In this document: piece after piece, positions 33,665 to 45,661 of the stretch
Layout of the letters: each line of letters opens with the position of its first letter
Position numbering within the stretch: the stretch's first letter is position 1
From: Brachypterus glaber
Lineage: Eukaryota; Arthropoda; Insecta; Coleoptera; Kateretidae
NCBI GenBank assembly: GCA_958510825.1
Contig: OY294049.1
Coordinates: 5,518,001-5,582,000 of the forward strand
Direction: 5' to 3'
Length of the DNA stretch: 64,000 nucleotides
The notes under the pieces: model-generated
What the model was told of the DNA's origin: nothing
Seen by the model: the letters and a program-made list of their open reading frames with translations, nothing else
Database searches by the model: none
Translations under genes and position numbers: made by a program

Positions 33665-34451
33665 CATCCCTACTCTCAATTTTCCTACTCATTTATATCC
33701 CTAATCCATAACATCCCTACTCGACAACAACCCTACTCCATAACATCTTTACTCCATAACATCTCTACTCCCCAATAACTCTGCACTTTATTACCTACTT
33801 AATAATAAATGAGCTGTTCACGGAACAAAGAACCTTCTTCTTCTAGTTTTTTTTTTTTTTTCTAGAAAACTTTCGTCTTTAAATTTAAATCTACACTCTA
33901 AATTTGTCCGTCAATCTTACAGTAGTTTTAACTGTAATAATTAAAGCAAATTTACAATGTCAGAATGTGAATTTACAATATTTGTTAAATTAACCTCAAT
34001 ATTACTGGGTTTAGTAAAATCTCAGCTCTTTTCCTGTCGGTACAATAATTTTACATTAAAATTCATGCATGTGGTCCAAAAATCCAGCACTTTTACAGAC
34101 AGTCCCGAAAATTACCATAATAATAACAGTAAAATTACCAAAATAAAAATTCAAATTTTTACAGATAACTGTGAATTTACAGTACTGATTTAAATTTACC
34201 ACTTTCTTTGCTGGCAACATATGACCTACTTTATTTGCTGTAAAATTACCATATTTTCATTTACAGTGTAGAGCAATCACAAATATATTATTCTAAAAGT
34301 CACATTTTCAGCTTATTTTTAACATGCACTAATAAGTAAGAAATTAAGAGTTGTTATGGAATAGAGATGTTACGGAGTAGGGCTTTTGTGGAGTAGGAAG
34401 GTTATGGAATAGGGATGTTATTGAGTAGGAAAATTGAGATTAGAGATGTTA
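33662..34451. mobile_element. Foldback-like element with minisatellite arms
   Basis: The left arm (about 33662-33775) is made of tandem CCCTACTCCATAACAT-type units. The right arm (about 34345-34451) is its reverse complement. The outermost 30 bp, TAACATCCCTACTC then CAATTTTCCTACTC, match in both arms. Terminal inverted repeats themselves built of short tandem repeats are the hallmark of foldback (FB) elements. The ~570-bp interior has no supported gene; the 78-codon plus ORF there is rich in low-complexity sequence. A solitary arm occurs at 22136. Confidence 0.65.
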
Positions 34452-35215
34452 GCCTCCCGTAATTTTCGGCAGGATATCTATTTTTGTTTTAAATCCCAGA
34501 AATCTACCGAAAAGCTCAAAAATTATGGATTTTTATGTCGAAAATCTCAGAAATCTGGGTAGAAATATTTTATAATGGTTCACCTCACCTCGGAATGGGT
34601 TATATTTAATATTATCATCATTTATGATGAGGAGAAAATATCTTAACATTATAATCTATGTACTCTAAATTTAAAATCTCTGGTGGTTAACTGCATTTGG
34701 TAATAGACACCTTAAGTAATTCACTTTATGTAAACCTTCTTTATAATATATAATATTATCATATTTTTTAAATTTAATTCCCTAAAATACCAATAAAAAT
34801 ACCCTAAGCGGGTAGTATGAGAATATTACATGCAATATCAAAGTTTTAAGCAGGTTGTAACAACCTTAACAGTTTCCATGGCTTATAACGGAGATAATTT
34901 TGAACATTACAGTCCCTTAATTTTGGGGCGTAAATATTACGGTGCGTGTTATTGTGTGCGTTATGTTGGTAACAATGAGAGAGAAAATTATCAGTTGAAA
35001 TAATAGGAAGTTTGGATTTTATTTAAGTACATAATATAAGCCAAAAAGTTATTAATATTCAAATAATATTAGTTTGCTTTCAATTGACAAAGAGCTTAAA
35101 TTCTGATACAGTAAAAAGAATTAAATATTAAGCTTTTCAAATAAATATGATTCAGGAATTTCCTCGAAGGGTGTTTTTTATTAGTTAATAAACAAACTTT
35201 AGGTATTATAATAAC
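34452..35215. other. Non-coding spacer
   Basis: No coding or repeat feature recognised. Confidence 0.4.
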
Positions 35216-35430
35216 CAGTAGTCAGTGTAAACTCAGTTATGAATCATCAACGTTGAAAATAAACACAGAAACATAGGCTTACGGAATAATTTTGCCGAAT
35301 TATGAGGAAATTTTTATAAGGGTCACTAATTCGAAACATTTGACGACTAATTTGTTACACACAACAATATTGACTATACATATTAACTATACATATGTAT
35401 ATATATATATATATCGGTGTATATATTAAG
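35216..35430. mobile_element. hAT-type MITE with CAGTAGTCGGCG-like end, truncated copy
   Basis: Starts CAGTAGTCAGTGTAAACTC and follows the 62984-63375 copy for about 200 bp, through the TATA-rich stretch. It then breaks off exactly where the AAGCCGTGAAGATAT element begins at 35431. The second element either inserted into it or captured it. Confidence 0.6.
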
Positions 35431-36318
35431 AAGCCGTGAAGATATGTAATGCTACGCATTCCATTATATACTATTCACAGCAAATGGCGTTTTTCCAAAT
35501 ACTTAAAAATTACTTAAAAAAAAACTTAACAAAATTTTCAATAACTTTTTTTAGTTTCTTTTTGCAAAAAACTAAAATAGACGGGCAGACGGACATTATC
35601 ACAGTTTCTTATTATATTGTTCACAATACCTTCACGATATTTCGAATTTTCAAAAAAAATTAAAAATCATCCTAGACCAAAAATTCTTGGATATAAAATT
35701 TTTTTCATGAAAAAATAAGCAACTTTTTTTTTGAATGACCGTCCGTCCTTCCGTCCGTTCGTCTATCCGTCTGTCTGTCTGATATCGATTTTTGTTAACA
35801 CAATAACTCAAGAACGAATAATCCGATCGACTTGAAATTTTCAAGAAAAACAAAGTTCTACGAGGAGAAGGTCCCTATTGTTTTTGAAAGTAATCCCCCC
35901 AAAAACAAAAAAGTTATGGAGAGTTAAACTTAAAAAAAATCAAAAAAAGTTATGGGGGGTGAAACTTTAAAAAAAAAAATCGAAAAAAGGGGGTTAAAGT
36001 TTTAAAAAAATCTAAAAAAACTGAAAAAAAATCTGATAAACGTAACTTTTTCAGGAAAAATTACTTTTATTGTAAGGATCAGTTCTACCAATTGTGAAAG
36101 TAATCCCCCTCAAAAACAAAAAGGTATTGGGGGATTAAACTTTTCAAAAAAATAATCATCATTTTCAATTTTTTTTATTTTTATTTTGTTTTTCGCAAAA
36201 ATAAAATTAAAAAAAAAATAAAAATTTTGATTTTTTTTTTGTTTTGGGAAAATGCAATATACCATTTACTGTGAATAATATGTAATCGAATGAGTAGCAT
36301 AACATATCTTCACGGCTT
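35431..36318. mobile_element. AAGCCGTGAAGATAT element, full-length copy
   Basis: A 57-bp inverted repeat bounds about 888 bp: AAGCCGTGAAGATATG at 35431 and CATATCTTCACGGCTT ending at 36318, each followed inward by ATGCTAC... and CCATTTACTGTGAAT. The interior holds a CCGTCCGTC microsatellite (about 35740-35785), AACTCAAGAACGAATAATCC, and repeated AAAGTAATCCCCCCAAAAAC blocks. Partial copies lie at 39150-39828, 47545-47826 and, reversed, 51165-51780. There is no coding capacity. Confidence 0.65.
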
Positions 36319-36402
36319 GTTTTTTCATAAAACACTTTTTTGTCTAGGGGTTTTTTGGTGATATTGGGAAAATCGAAACTACTGTATAATACTATTCTAG
36401 AG

Positions 36403-36427
36403 CTGTACTGTACTGTACTGTACTGTA
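36403..36427. repeat. (CTGTA)5 microsatellite
   Basis: Five perfect copies of CTGTA. Confidence 0.95.
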
Positions 36428-36982
36428 AATAATATAATAATAGTATAACGAATGTTTTTAAAAATTAAAACATATATAATAAATCATTTATTATATTATC
36501 TTTAACTTTCTGAGGATTTCAAAGGTTAAATCTTTGGAGGAACGCTTTCCCCTAACAATTTTGCGACTACACTCCTGTATAAGTATGTTTGCATTAAATA
36601 ATATTGTAAGCGTTTTATAAGTACAAGAGGTTTGAGTTAAGTTGTTCTAGAAGGGTGATTTTGTGCTTAATAGCACTTTTCACAATCTGGTTGGTAAATC
36701 TTCTTATGACTATATTTCTATGAAAAGTTACAAGCGAGTAATTAAATTAGTTTTATTTTTTACTGAAGGTTAGTTTAACAAATAATTATAATTATCATTA
36801 ACACTAAGAATCTAATAATTTAACCAACGAAATGTAACAAAAAAATCTGACATTTCACTTTCTTAGATAGTTAAGTGTTAATTATTCGGTTAATTAATGT
36901 TAACATGTTAAGAGCAGTTAATGGATAGAGACACTAACTACAATAACACTTGTCTATAAAAAAAAAATCTTCTCCAAGGATG

Positions 36983-37549
36983 TAAACTTTTTCGGATTCA
37001 TCTGAAGACAAATTTAAATCGTGGCTAGGGTGTGGGAGTTAGGTAAATGCCTTTTTTTTGAAAATCGGTTACGATTTGAGGGTGCACTGCGCAAAATAGT
37101 GGGGGCGCCTTGGTTTTGATTATATGCTTTTAGTTATCGTTTATAACTTGACATTTTTTAAGTCAAGTCTTTTCCTGAGCTTCAGAGGTCTACAGTAATA
37201 ATGTAGTGCTCAAAATCCAGTATTGCATTAAGGGAGGCGGCCAGGGGCGAAACTCGAAAACCAGGATATCGCCCCTGACTGCCCCATTAGTCTGACAATG
37301 GATTTTGAGCATTGCAATATAACTGTAGAACTAAAGCTTATAAAAAGACAAAAAGTTGATGAATCTCTCTTAAAAAGTGCACAAGTTATAAGCTATAACG
37401 AAAACCATATAACTAATATAATTAAAACCCCCAGTATTTTGCTCGGTACCCCCGAAATCGTAACCGAACTTCAAAAAATGGCATTTACGTAATCCTCACA
37501 CCCTAGCCAACGATTTAAATTTGTCCTCAGATGAATCCGAAAAAGTTTA
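36983..37549. mobile_element. Fully palindromic MITE, 563 bp, TA target
   Basis: The arms (from AACTTTTTCGGATTCATCTG at 36985 and its mirror ending 37547) run inward through CTAGGGTGTGGGA, AAATGCC and AAAATCC(A) to a G/C-rich centre near 37240-37290 with GGGGCGA and its mirror. TA flanks both ends. The whole unit would fold into one ~250-bp hairpin if transcribed. The 64-codon plus ORF in the right half is an arm sequence without domains. Tc1/mariner affinity is inferred from the TA target only. Confidence 0.65.
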
Positions 37550-39149
37550 ATTTTTTGGGCTCGAAAACCTATCTCTAATAAAAACCGGGATTTACTCGAA
37601 ATCTAAGCGGTAGAGAGTTTTTTAAATTGAAAATTCGATTTCAGCACACAAAAATACTTAAGACATAATAGGCTTAGTCCCTGAAGAAGATTTTTGTAGA
37701 CCAGTGTAATTGTAGTTAGTACAATTTTGAAGACAAAAGAACAGTCTTATACTACAATTTTTAATAGTAAAGGACAAAAGATACGATCTTCATACCAAAG
37801 TTAGTTAACTGCTTTTTATATTTAAATATACGAACGTGCGTAAAAGAAGCCTTTTCAGCACGCATAATTATTACAAACAAAATAGAATTAAACTTGTCGT
37901 TGGAGTCCATTGTAAGAGTTAAATGATTAGGTATAAAAATAGAATTAGTAATATCCGATGTTAATGTTTTTTTTTCAATAATTTTCAAAATTGTTTAATT
38001 TCTTAATTGTGTAGTGTTATTCTTGTTATATTTATTCATAACGTTATAAAAATGTTTAAATTTCTTAACTGTTTTGTTTTTATTATTATATATTACGCAC
38101 TTGTTTTTATTATTATATATTTACGCTAACCTAGTTTTCAGTGCAGGAGAGTGCTTATTTTTTTACAAGGCGGAGCCGAGGTAATTATTTCATAAATAAC
38201 AACCTTTATAAAAGCTTATACACCGAATATCATTCTAACAATTTTTTTTTCGATTAAAGTATATATATACTATGCAAAAAAAAAAGAAAATCACGTATTC
38301 ACATAAAATTCTGATTTTCAGCATGATATTTTGGATAGTTTTTAGCAATTTTTTTTCAAATTTGTGAGATTATCGATCTTTCTAAGAGAATGCGCCATGT
38401 ATGTAAGTGATTTATTTATTATAAGTTTTTCATAGTACTATTCAAGACCTTTAATTTAAGAGCTGGTTGAAGTCTTTAGGTGGTCTGGAACCAACGAACT
38501 AATAACAAATAGTAGGTATATTCAGGCCTAAACAACTGGTATTGTTGTCAAATACACCGGCACACAAAAAAAATCTCGAGTGTGGTAGACCAGACTAGTC
38601 AATTCTTACGTATTTTGAGTCGCTGAATCTGAATCTGAGATTAGAATTTAAAAGTTAGCGTTCAAAATGGCGGATCCAATATGGCGTATTAGATTTTTTA
38701 AAGTTGCTCGGATTTGCTTGAAACTTGGTACTTGGGAGTTTTTGGGGTCGCTGCTTATGAAACTGGTGCCAGTTTTCCAAAATTCAAAATGGCGGATCTT
38801 TCACTTTTTTTATTTTTATAGCTTTAATTCATAATTTATTTTATTTCACAACAAAAAGAGTAAAAAAAAATGAAAGTATCTTAAGTACCAACCTAAATTT
38901 TTAGAATCAACAAAATTCCCTAACTGTGATAATACACAATAATTTTTATCAGTTAGTATTTGTTTACATTTCGATCGGGATCTATTTTTCAATTTTAAGT
39001 TAGTTTTTTAACCATTTTAACTTTTTACATGTGGAATTTATTATGTGTATAATTGGTTCCTATGCAGTCTTGTCCAGACACTGACAATGCCAGCCCTGAT
39101 GATGAATCGCTGACAATTTGAAAGGCCCTGGCAGATTTTTTATGTGTTT
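37550..39149. other. Non-coding DNA with minor repeats
   Basis: Contains a duplicated TTGTTTTTATTATTATATAT stretch (38080-38130), an AAAATGGCGGATC direct repeat (38665 and 38790) and the hammerhead-like sequence at 39088-39133. No gene is supported. Confidence 0.4.
39088..39133 (+). ncRNA. Hammerhead-like RNA motif with outer stem
   Basis: TGCCAG (39088-39093) pairs with CTGGCA (39128-39133). Between them are CTGATGA (39096-39102) and GAAA (39120-39123), but stem II is weak. It shares CCAGCCCTGATGAT with the motif at 27515. Probably a decayed relative. Confidence 0.3.
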
Positions 39150-39828
39150 CGTGAAAAAAATAAGAAACTTTGAAAATGTCCGTCCATCTGTCCGTCCGTC
39201 CATCCGTCTCATGTCACGATTTTTGTAGACACGATAACTCAAGAACGAATAATCCGATCGACCAGAAGTTTTCCGGAAAAATCAAGTTTTATGAGGGAAA
39301 AATCCCTATTGTTTTTGAAAGTAATCCCCCCAAAAACAAAAAAGTTACAGGAGGTTAAACATTTAAAAAATCGAAAAAAGCTGAAAGAAAATTCCGATCA
39401 ACGTAACTTTTTCAGGAAAAAATTACTTTTATTATAAGGATCAATGCTACCAGTTTTGAAAGTAATCCCCCAAAAAATGAAAAAGTTATGGGGGTTAAAC
39501 TTAAAAAAATAAATAAAAAAGCAAATATTTTGATTTGAGAAAATTAAAAAAATAATAAAACATTTTTAAAAAGTCTAAAATGGTTCTGTTTTTCGCAAAA
39601 GGAAAATATTTAAAACAAAATTGAAAATTTTTTAATATTTTTTTATTTTTTTATTTTTTTTTTCAAACATTCGTTTTTCAAAAAAAATCTAAAAAATGTA
39701 TTTTTTTTTTTATTTTTTTTTTGTTATTTTTTTGTTTTTTTTTGAAAATGATTTGTTTCAAGTATTTATGAAATGCAATATACCATTTACTGTGAATAGT
39801 ATATAATGTAATATATCTTCACGGCTTG
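39150..39828. mobile_element. AAGCCGTGAAGATAT element, left-truncated copy
   Basis: Shares the CCGTCCGTC microsatellite, ACTCAAGAACGAATAATCCG, AAAGTAATCCCCC blocks and the terminal CCATTTACTGTGAAT...ATATCTTCACGGCTT with 35431-36318. The left end is missing. Confidence 0.6.
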
Positions 39829-41338
39829 GTTTTGTATATATATATATATACATTGTATATAATATTTTAAATTTTATGAATATACTCCGTAGATCCTTTT
39901 AAATATTTAATTTAATGATATGGTTTGCATTAACTAATATAATTATAAGCGTTTAACGAGTGTAAAGAACAACATTGGGTTAAGTTGAGAGAGTTTTGTA
40001 AGGGTAATTGAAGGTACGCGTATTTAATATAATAAAGAAGTTTATAGTAAAATTTTATCTTCTACTAAGGTACATATTAATGCATTAGGGTGGACCTAAA
40101 ACAATAGATTTTTAGGATCTCCTAAATTTATTTAAAATTGCCTAGAAAAATATGTTCACTAAATTTCATGTGTATAACTCAACGTAAATATGAGCCCCTA
40201 AAAAAAAGGGACTGACTGATTTCTGCTTGAGCGTGGAATTTGCTGTTTAAGGCGTCTAGCATTTTGCGCTCGTAATAAAATAAACTATTTTTCTACTATC
40301 TAAAATAAATAAATAAATTAATTAATTTTTAGGCAGTAAGTTGATAACCTTAAAATTTTTTGCAAATCTGGTTGTTTAGAAGTAAAATCGTCATCACTGT
40401 CACCCTCCATAATTCTTCCGTAACCTCAAATAATTTAGCACACAAATATTTAGCACCTGAAATTTAAATTTGATTCGAAATAAATAACAATTTTATATTA
40501 AAAAAATGGCGTACCAAATCTCGTATATAACTGACAGTTGTTTTACGATTAACATACTGGTTGCCTACACTCAGATAGCAAAATTCAATTTTGCGGTTGC
40601 TGTCATGGTAACGAGCGGAAAAGTAAAATGCTAAGAAATAGGTTATTTTTCGGTCTGAAAACTTCATTTGTTTTTGTAGAAATGTTAACTTTTCTATTAG
40701 ATCGAAGAAAAAAATACTTTTAAACCTTTGGCGAAAAAATACAATGGGCAAACCATTCGAATTCATTCTTGTAATATTTTTAAATCATATTTAAGTTAGT
40801 ATAGATAAATTAACCTAAAATAGTTTATATCTCTCAGGATAAAAGCTGCCTAGAGCTGAAAATAAAACGTGTATACGATTTTTGGCGTTATTATTAAAGC
40901 TATTAAAATGAAAGTTATCAGATATCCAGTAAGCTATTATTTTATCTAAAAAAACGCTTTCACTATCTATTGTTTTCGAAATTATAAAATAAATCTTTAT
41001 ATAATTGATATATTTTTCTCAGTGTATTACAGGTAAAAACTAATAAAATTGGCATTTAGTATTGACATTTCTCATAGTTATAAATAAATAATTATTAATA
41101 CCTAATAATTCTTCTGATAAAATGAAAGTTCTGCAAATGAATTGGAATTCTACAGTCAAAATAAAGAGTACATAAAATTAAAGCAAGTAACTGGAAAATT
41201 GAAATAAAGTAGAAACATTATTTTAAAATTCTGATATTTAAATAAAAACATAATTAAACAAAAGTGTGATTTTTAATTGATTCATTAAATGTTTAACGGT
41301 ATATATACATTTTATTCTAAACACTTTAAACGCCGGAG
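39829..41338. other. Non-coding AT-rich DNA
   Basis: No supported gene. A minus-strand 100-codon ORF (40464-40766) is rich in Phe/Ile/Lys like random AT-rich translation. A 30-codon minus ATG frame near 40325-40412 begins MEGDSDDDFTSKQPDL, which is less random, but it is too short to call. Confidence 0.35.
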
Positions 41339-41587
41339 CTAAATTTCTTCTAATGTTTTGTAGCATAGCACTAAAGCAAAAGCGTATTCAGCTCCCTTAT
41401 AAATTGCAAAGCGTTGGAGGTTTCCTAACAACCCTTTCCTTTCCAAGACACAGTCACTGGTAGAATAATTTTCTCCAATGGCATATTTAACTATTCTTTT
41501 CGGATTTCTGGTTATTGGAACTTTTGCAATAACGTACACTTCCATAAAACGCTCTACTATATTAATACACGTCTGGATATCTTCCAT
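41339..41587 (-). CDS. Unrecognised 82-residue ORF, coding-like
   Basis: ATG to TAG, 82 codons, with markedly more balanced codon and residue use than any neighbouring ORF. It has Cys, Gly, Val and Ala where AT-rich noise would give Lys, Ile, Phe and Asn; for example, TRNPKRIVKYAIGEN and CVLERKGLLGNLQRFA. An in-frame TAA directly precedes the ATG, so translation starts here unless the ATG is just inside an exon. AATAAA lies 23 bases after the stop (41311-41316, minus strand), a sensible polyadenylation signal. There is no signal peptide or membrane helix. I do not recognise the family. It could be a small gene, the last exon of a larger one, or a retrocopy fragment. No repeats flank it. Confidence 0.45.
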   Translation of the reverse strand: MEDIQTCINIVERFMEVYVIAKVPITRNPKRIVKYAIGENYSTSDCVLERKGLLGNLQRFAIYKGAEYAFALVLCYKTLEEI

Positions 41588-42624
41588 TTAAAATACGTTT
41601 TGATAGATAACGGCTACTTCTTCTGCTTTTCAAGTCGTAAAAAAATCTTTTTCTTTTGGATAAAATTGCTAACAGACAAGAAATTTCAAAATTTCACTGG
41701 AGTCAGATTTTCACCTAGGTAAACTTTTATCAGACTTTATTAATCGTATCCAGTATACCCTAAAATAGCTTGTTTATAGGTCTACACAAAATGAAACATT
41801 TCATTATATTAACACGTTACTTGGTTAAAACAAATTATTCACGATGAAGAAAAAATCGCAAATTTTTATATTTTATCATTTTTAACCTACAGTTGCTAAC
41901 AAAAATTGATTAGAAATAGTCGTAACTCAAAAACAAAAGTCACTCCAAGAGATTTATTTATACGGAATAATAACTTAATGGGTGCCTATTAAATGTTATA
42001 AATTTTGTTTTGAAAGCTTTAATAATAACGCCAGAAAACGCCTGGTTAGTCTTGGTTGGGACACCCGGTATAACATATATAATAATATAATAATAACATA
42101 TTATATAATATAATAATAAAAAGTTTAAAACTGCATTACGAAGCGTCGCGACGCGTTATAACTTTATACGGCCATAAAAAGTAATCATTAATTATAGTAT
42201 CAGTATACTAGTAGTATTTGTAAGTATCAAAGTATTAATTTTTAAATAAAAGAACTTGGTTTAACAAAGATTAAACTATAGTTTTATTTTTGACAAATTA
42301 AACTTAGACCAAAAATAATGGCAGCAAATAATTTAAAATGTAAAAGTATAGAAACACCTGTGAACACAGAACTCATTACAAGAATGTTTATGAGACAGTT
42401 ATTTGAAAACAGGGTCGCTTATTCCCCATTCTAAAGAACGGTCTCATCCGACTATTACACTTTGGTTAACGTATATTCCTATTTACTTGTTTTCCGGGCC
42501 CCTTCCCCAGACTCCAGAGCCGCTTTTCCAAATTAAGGACTTTAAACATATGTATTCCAATGACTCATAAGCACTATAAGTTTTCTCGGTATACTTCCAT
42601 GCACAAATTACGTTATATTTTTTT
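41588..42624. other. Non-coding spacer
   Basis: AT-rich DNA with no recognisable gene or element. Confidence 0.4.
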
Positions 42625-43090
42625 AACCGACTTCCAAAAAGGAGGAGGTTCTCAATTCGACGTGTGACTTTGTTTTTTTTATGTTTGTTCCCGCATAACT
42701 TTGGAACGAATGAACAGAATTCGATGAAACTTTTTGCAACTTAAAGAGGGCATTCATGAGGTGGTCCCGTTTCAATTTGACGCTGGTATAATGCCGGGTA
42801 AGTCGGATAATTAAGATAAATCTAATCATTTTAACGAAATTTCACTTAAAAACGGCTTAATTTTTTAGAGAAATATCGGATAACTCGGATAAGCTGGATA
42901 AATTTATTAAGGGGTCACTCAAATATTACGACACACTGAAAATCTTTTAAATGTCGCTAAACTTGATTCTCTGGACCTGTAATATTAAAATAAAAGCAAG
43001 ATAAAATGATAAATTTTGTGATTTTTCCATATAGCGTTATTTGATTATTACTTAAGGGAACGTTCAAGTATTACGTAACGCAAATTTTGA
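42625..43090. mobile_element. AACCGACTTC-ended element, right-truncated copy
   Basis: Closely matches the first ~450 bp of 32023-32634 (AACCGACTTCCAAAAAGG onward). It breaks near 43052 into the GGGAACGTTCAAGTATTACG terminus of another family. The right GAAGTCGGTT end is absent. Confidence 0.65.
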
Positions 43091-43657
43091 TAATTTTTAA
43101 ATGTTTAAGCGACTTATAGGCCACCCTGTACTACTTGGATCTATATCTATATGTACCTACTAAAAGATAAATATTTTACTATATAGTAATATTTTATGGA
43201 TGCGTTTGCGATCTCTTAACTCAGCGTCTAAAACGTCGTAAGGCAGGTTGCGTGCAAGTGAGAGGGACCATACCGAATCCAAATTAATCGTCGTATAGCT
43301 TGATTATGAGTATATAAAAGTATATTAAAAAGTAACAAAAGTTAAATTTGTATTTATTAAATAGACAGAGTAACTAATCCTACATACAGGAAATTCAAAA
43401 TTGTATCATAAACTGATAGAAAAATCTAAAAATACTACAACCCATGGTAACAACTTTGAGGTATATAATACAATTTTTACGATTATTCTAAAGCATCACA
43501 ACGTTATAATAAAAAAACTATTAAAATTGTAGATTCATATTATTTAATAATACAACAACGTTGTTGTCACTATAATAGTTTTTTGAGGAAGGATGATTAA
43601 TAAAGATGGCGACAATCAGCTGATTCTAATAAATGTTTTACCAAGATATTAGAAGTA
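43091..43657. other. Non-coding spacer
   Basis: About 560 bp without a supported gene. About 43198-43290 has GC-richer sequence of unknown origin. Confidence 0.35.
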
Positions 43658-45661
43658 GGCATTTTTAGAGTCACTTCATCTTAGTCTTTGTTCTTTCGTT
43701 CTCTTTCGTTAGTTTCCGGTTTTGGACTTTTCTCCTTTCGGGTAGCGCCACACAAAAAAAGAGCATCGCACTTCCCCTCGATTACCCTTAAGCTTAGGGG
43801 TACGATACGTGGATTTTTTTTTTGGCTAAAGTACCGCAATTTTGTCAAAAAATCATGACGAAGAAAAGCGCTCTGTCCTGCTTTGGCAGCCCCAGAAATA
43901 ATTTCTGACATTTAAACTTTGTAATTTTGGACATCTATCAAATTTTAAATTAGTTTACAAAATGTTTAAATTTTTAACGTAATACAAATTTAAAGTATAT
44001 TTTGGTGTAAAAAGTTATAAAATACATTAGTGTACTAAATAGGATCTCAATATACAATATTTAATTAAAATTATTCTTAACAGCCTGAAAATAAATCTGC
44101 ACTCATGGAATACAATAATATTGTGAAAAGGTAAATTTTTAATAGTAATTAATTATTTTTATACTGCAATAAACGATTTATTTTCATTTTAGAGAAACAT
44201 GCCATTAATGGGAGAAGAGTTTTCATATTTTTACTATTCTACACATATATTTTTAAACATAAATACTATATTGGGTTAAAACAAGAATTAAAAGTTTAAT
44301 TTAATCAACCTTTCGAAAATGAAGATAATTCCTAATATACTATACTATAGTACAAGGGCGATGATTTACACTCAGGAGGTGGCCAACATTTAATGAGGGC
44401 ACACATGACTTATAGATCCCAATTTAAAAGAAAAATGAGGAAGGAAATATATTTTTTGAAATTTAAGAAAATTATTAGTAATTCTAGCCTCATGTTCCAA
44501 TCTTGCGCTACTCAGGACTAGAATTATTTTTTAATTCTTGGTTATTGAATATAAATCTTACTAAATTATTATTATAAAAATAAACTATAATCTGTAATGT
44601 AATGTAATTAAGTATATTTGTTACGTAATATTACTACATTAAATTTTAATTTAATTTTAATGCTTTTAACAGTTGGAAAAGTTGCATTGAAGGGGGATAA
44701 TACCACATGTGGTACTGTGCTTAGTAATGCATGATAATATCTTTTGCACGCAGACCAAATGCCCAATATGCCCAGTGTGATAGTGCATACTACCTTATGT
44801 GGACCACCGGCTTATAGCGACTTCCAAACAACTGTTTTAAGGCACAGATATTTTTTTTTGTACAACAATTCTTAAAGTAATCCCTATTATCCCTTCAACC
44901 GATAGGTTTCCTTCTTTTATAGAAATTGAACAAAGTATTATTTCTGCTCCCTAGCTTAATTTAAGGCAAGTAGAATTAAATTTAATAATTGATAATTCGC
45001 AAAAAGAGCAGCCTTACTGTATAGTCGGCCACAATTCTCCATGTCACAAGGTTTTAAAATATTTTTATATAATATATATTATGTTTACAAAAATATTTTA
45101 CTTTAGGAAATAGAAACAAAATAGATTAAAATGGCTTAAGCTTATTGGAAGGTCAATTGAGGAAAGTCAATAGTTACACATTTGTGAGGTGAGGTGAGCT
45201 GGTGCTATATGGAGTGACTATACTTCAGTTCAAAAAATGCTTTTAAATCCTCTTATATTATTGCTAAGATAATAAATAATTTTCTTACCTTAGTATTTTA
45301 TTTAATAGATAAGTATATTTTTTAGATTTTTAATGGGAATTAGGGTTTTAAATCTTACTTATAAAACATTTATAAAACTCTATTCTACTGACACCTGCCT
45401 AAATCAAAAAATTTACATTGTCAAATCAATGTAATAGGGTTGCCGTCTTGAGTTAATGAAGGCTTCTACATATATTTTTTTAAGCTCCGGCACCGGAACC
45501 TTTGAAAATTAAATTCCAAATCTCGTATCCCTAAGCTCAAGGGGAAAAGAGGGGAAATTTTCGATTTTCATTTGTTGTGTGGCGCTACCCGAAGGAAGAA
45601 AAAAAAACGAAAACCAGAGCAAAAACAGACCAAGTACAGATGAAGTGACCCTAGGCATTTT
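43658..45661. mobile_element. hAT-type non-autonomous element, 1,988 bp, 8-bp target duplication
   Basis: TAGAGTCACTTCATCT (43666) and, read inward from the right end (45653), TAGGGTCACTTCATCT are flanked by the direct repeat GGCATTTT (43658-43665, 45654-45661). Diverged inverted repeats continue for about 140 bp on each side and include CGGGTAGCGCCACACAA. The TARNG start plus 8-bp duplication is the hAT signature. No transposase ORF remains; the 76-codon minus ORF at 43681 lies in the inverted repeat and is not a gene. A reversed copy of the 1500-1935 repeat sits inside at 44690-45050. Confidence 0.75.
44690..45050 (-). repeat. Reverse copy of the 1500-1935 dispersed repeat
   Basis: On the minus strand it reads GACATGGAGAATTGTGGCCG, then ACAGTAAGGCTG, and later AAAAGATATTATCATGCATT and CAATGCAAC..., in the same order as the copy at 1660-1925. 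It lacks the B-box head. It lies within the hAT element, so it was inserted there or carried as its interior. Confidence 0.55.

Noticed and set aside
33957..34193. 78-codon plus ORF in the foldback-like element
   Set aside because: Low-complexity, no domain, no conserved partner.
43681..43911. 76-codon minus ORF
   Set aside because: Coincides with the hAT-type terminal inverted repeat; the mirrored copy near 45540-45640 has no matching frame.
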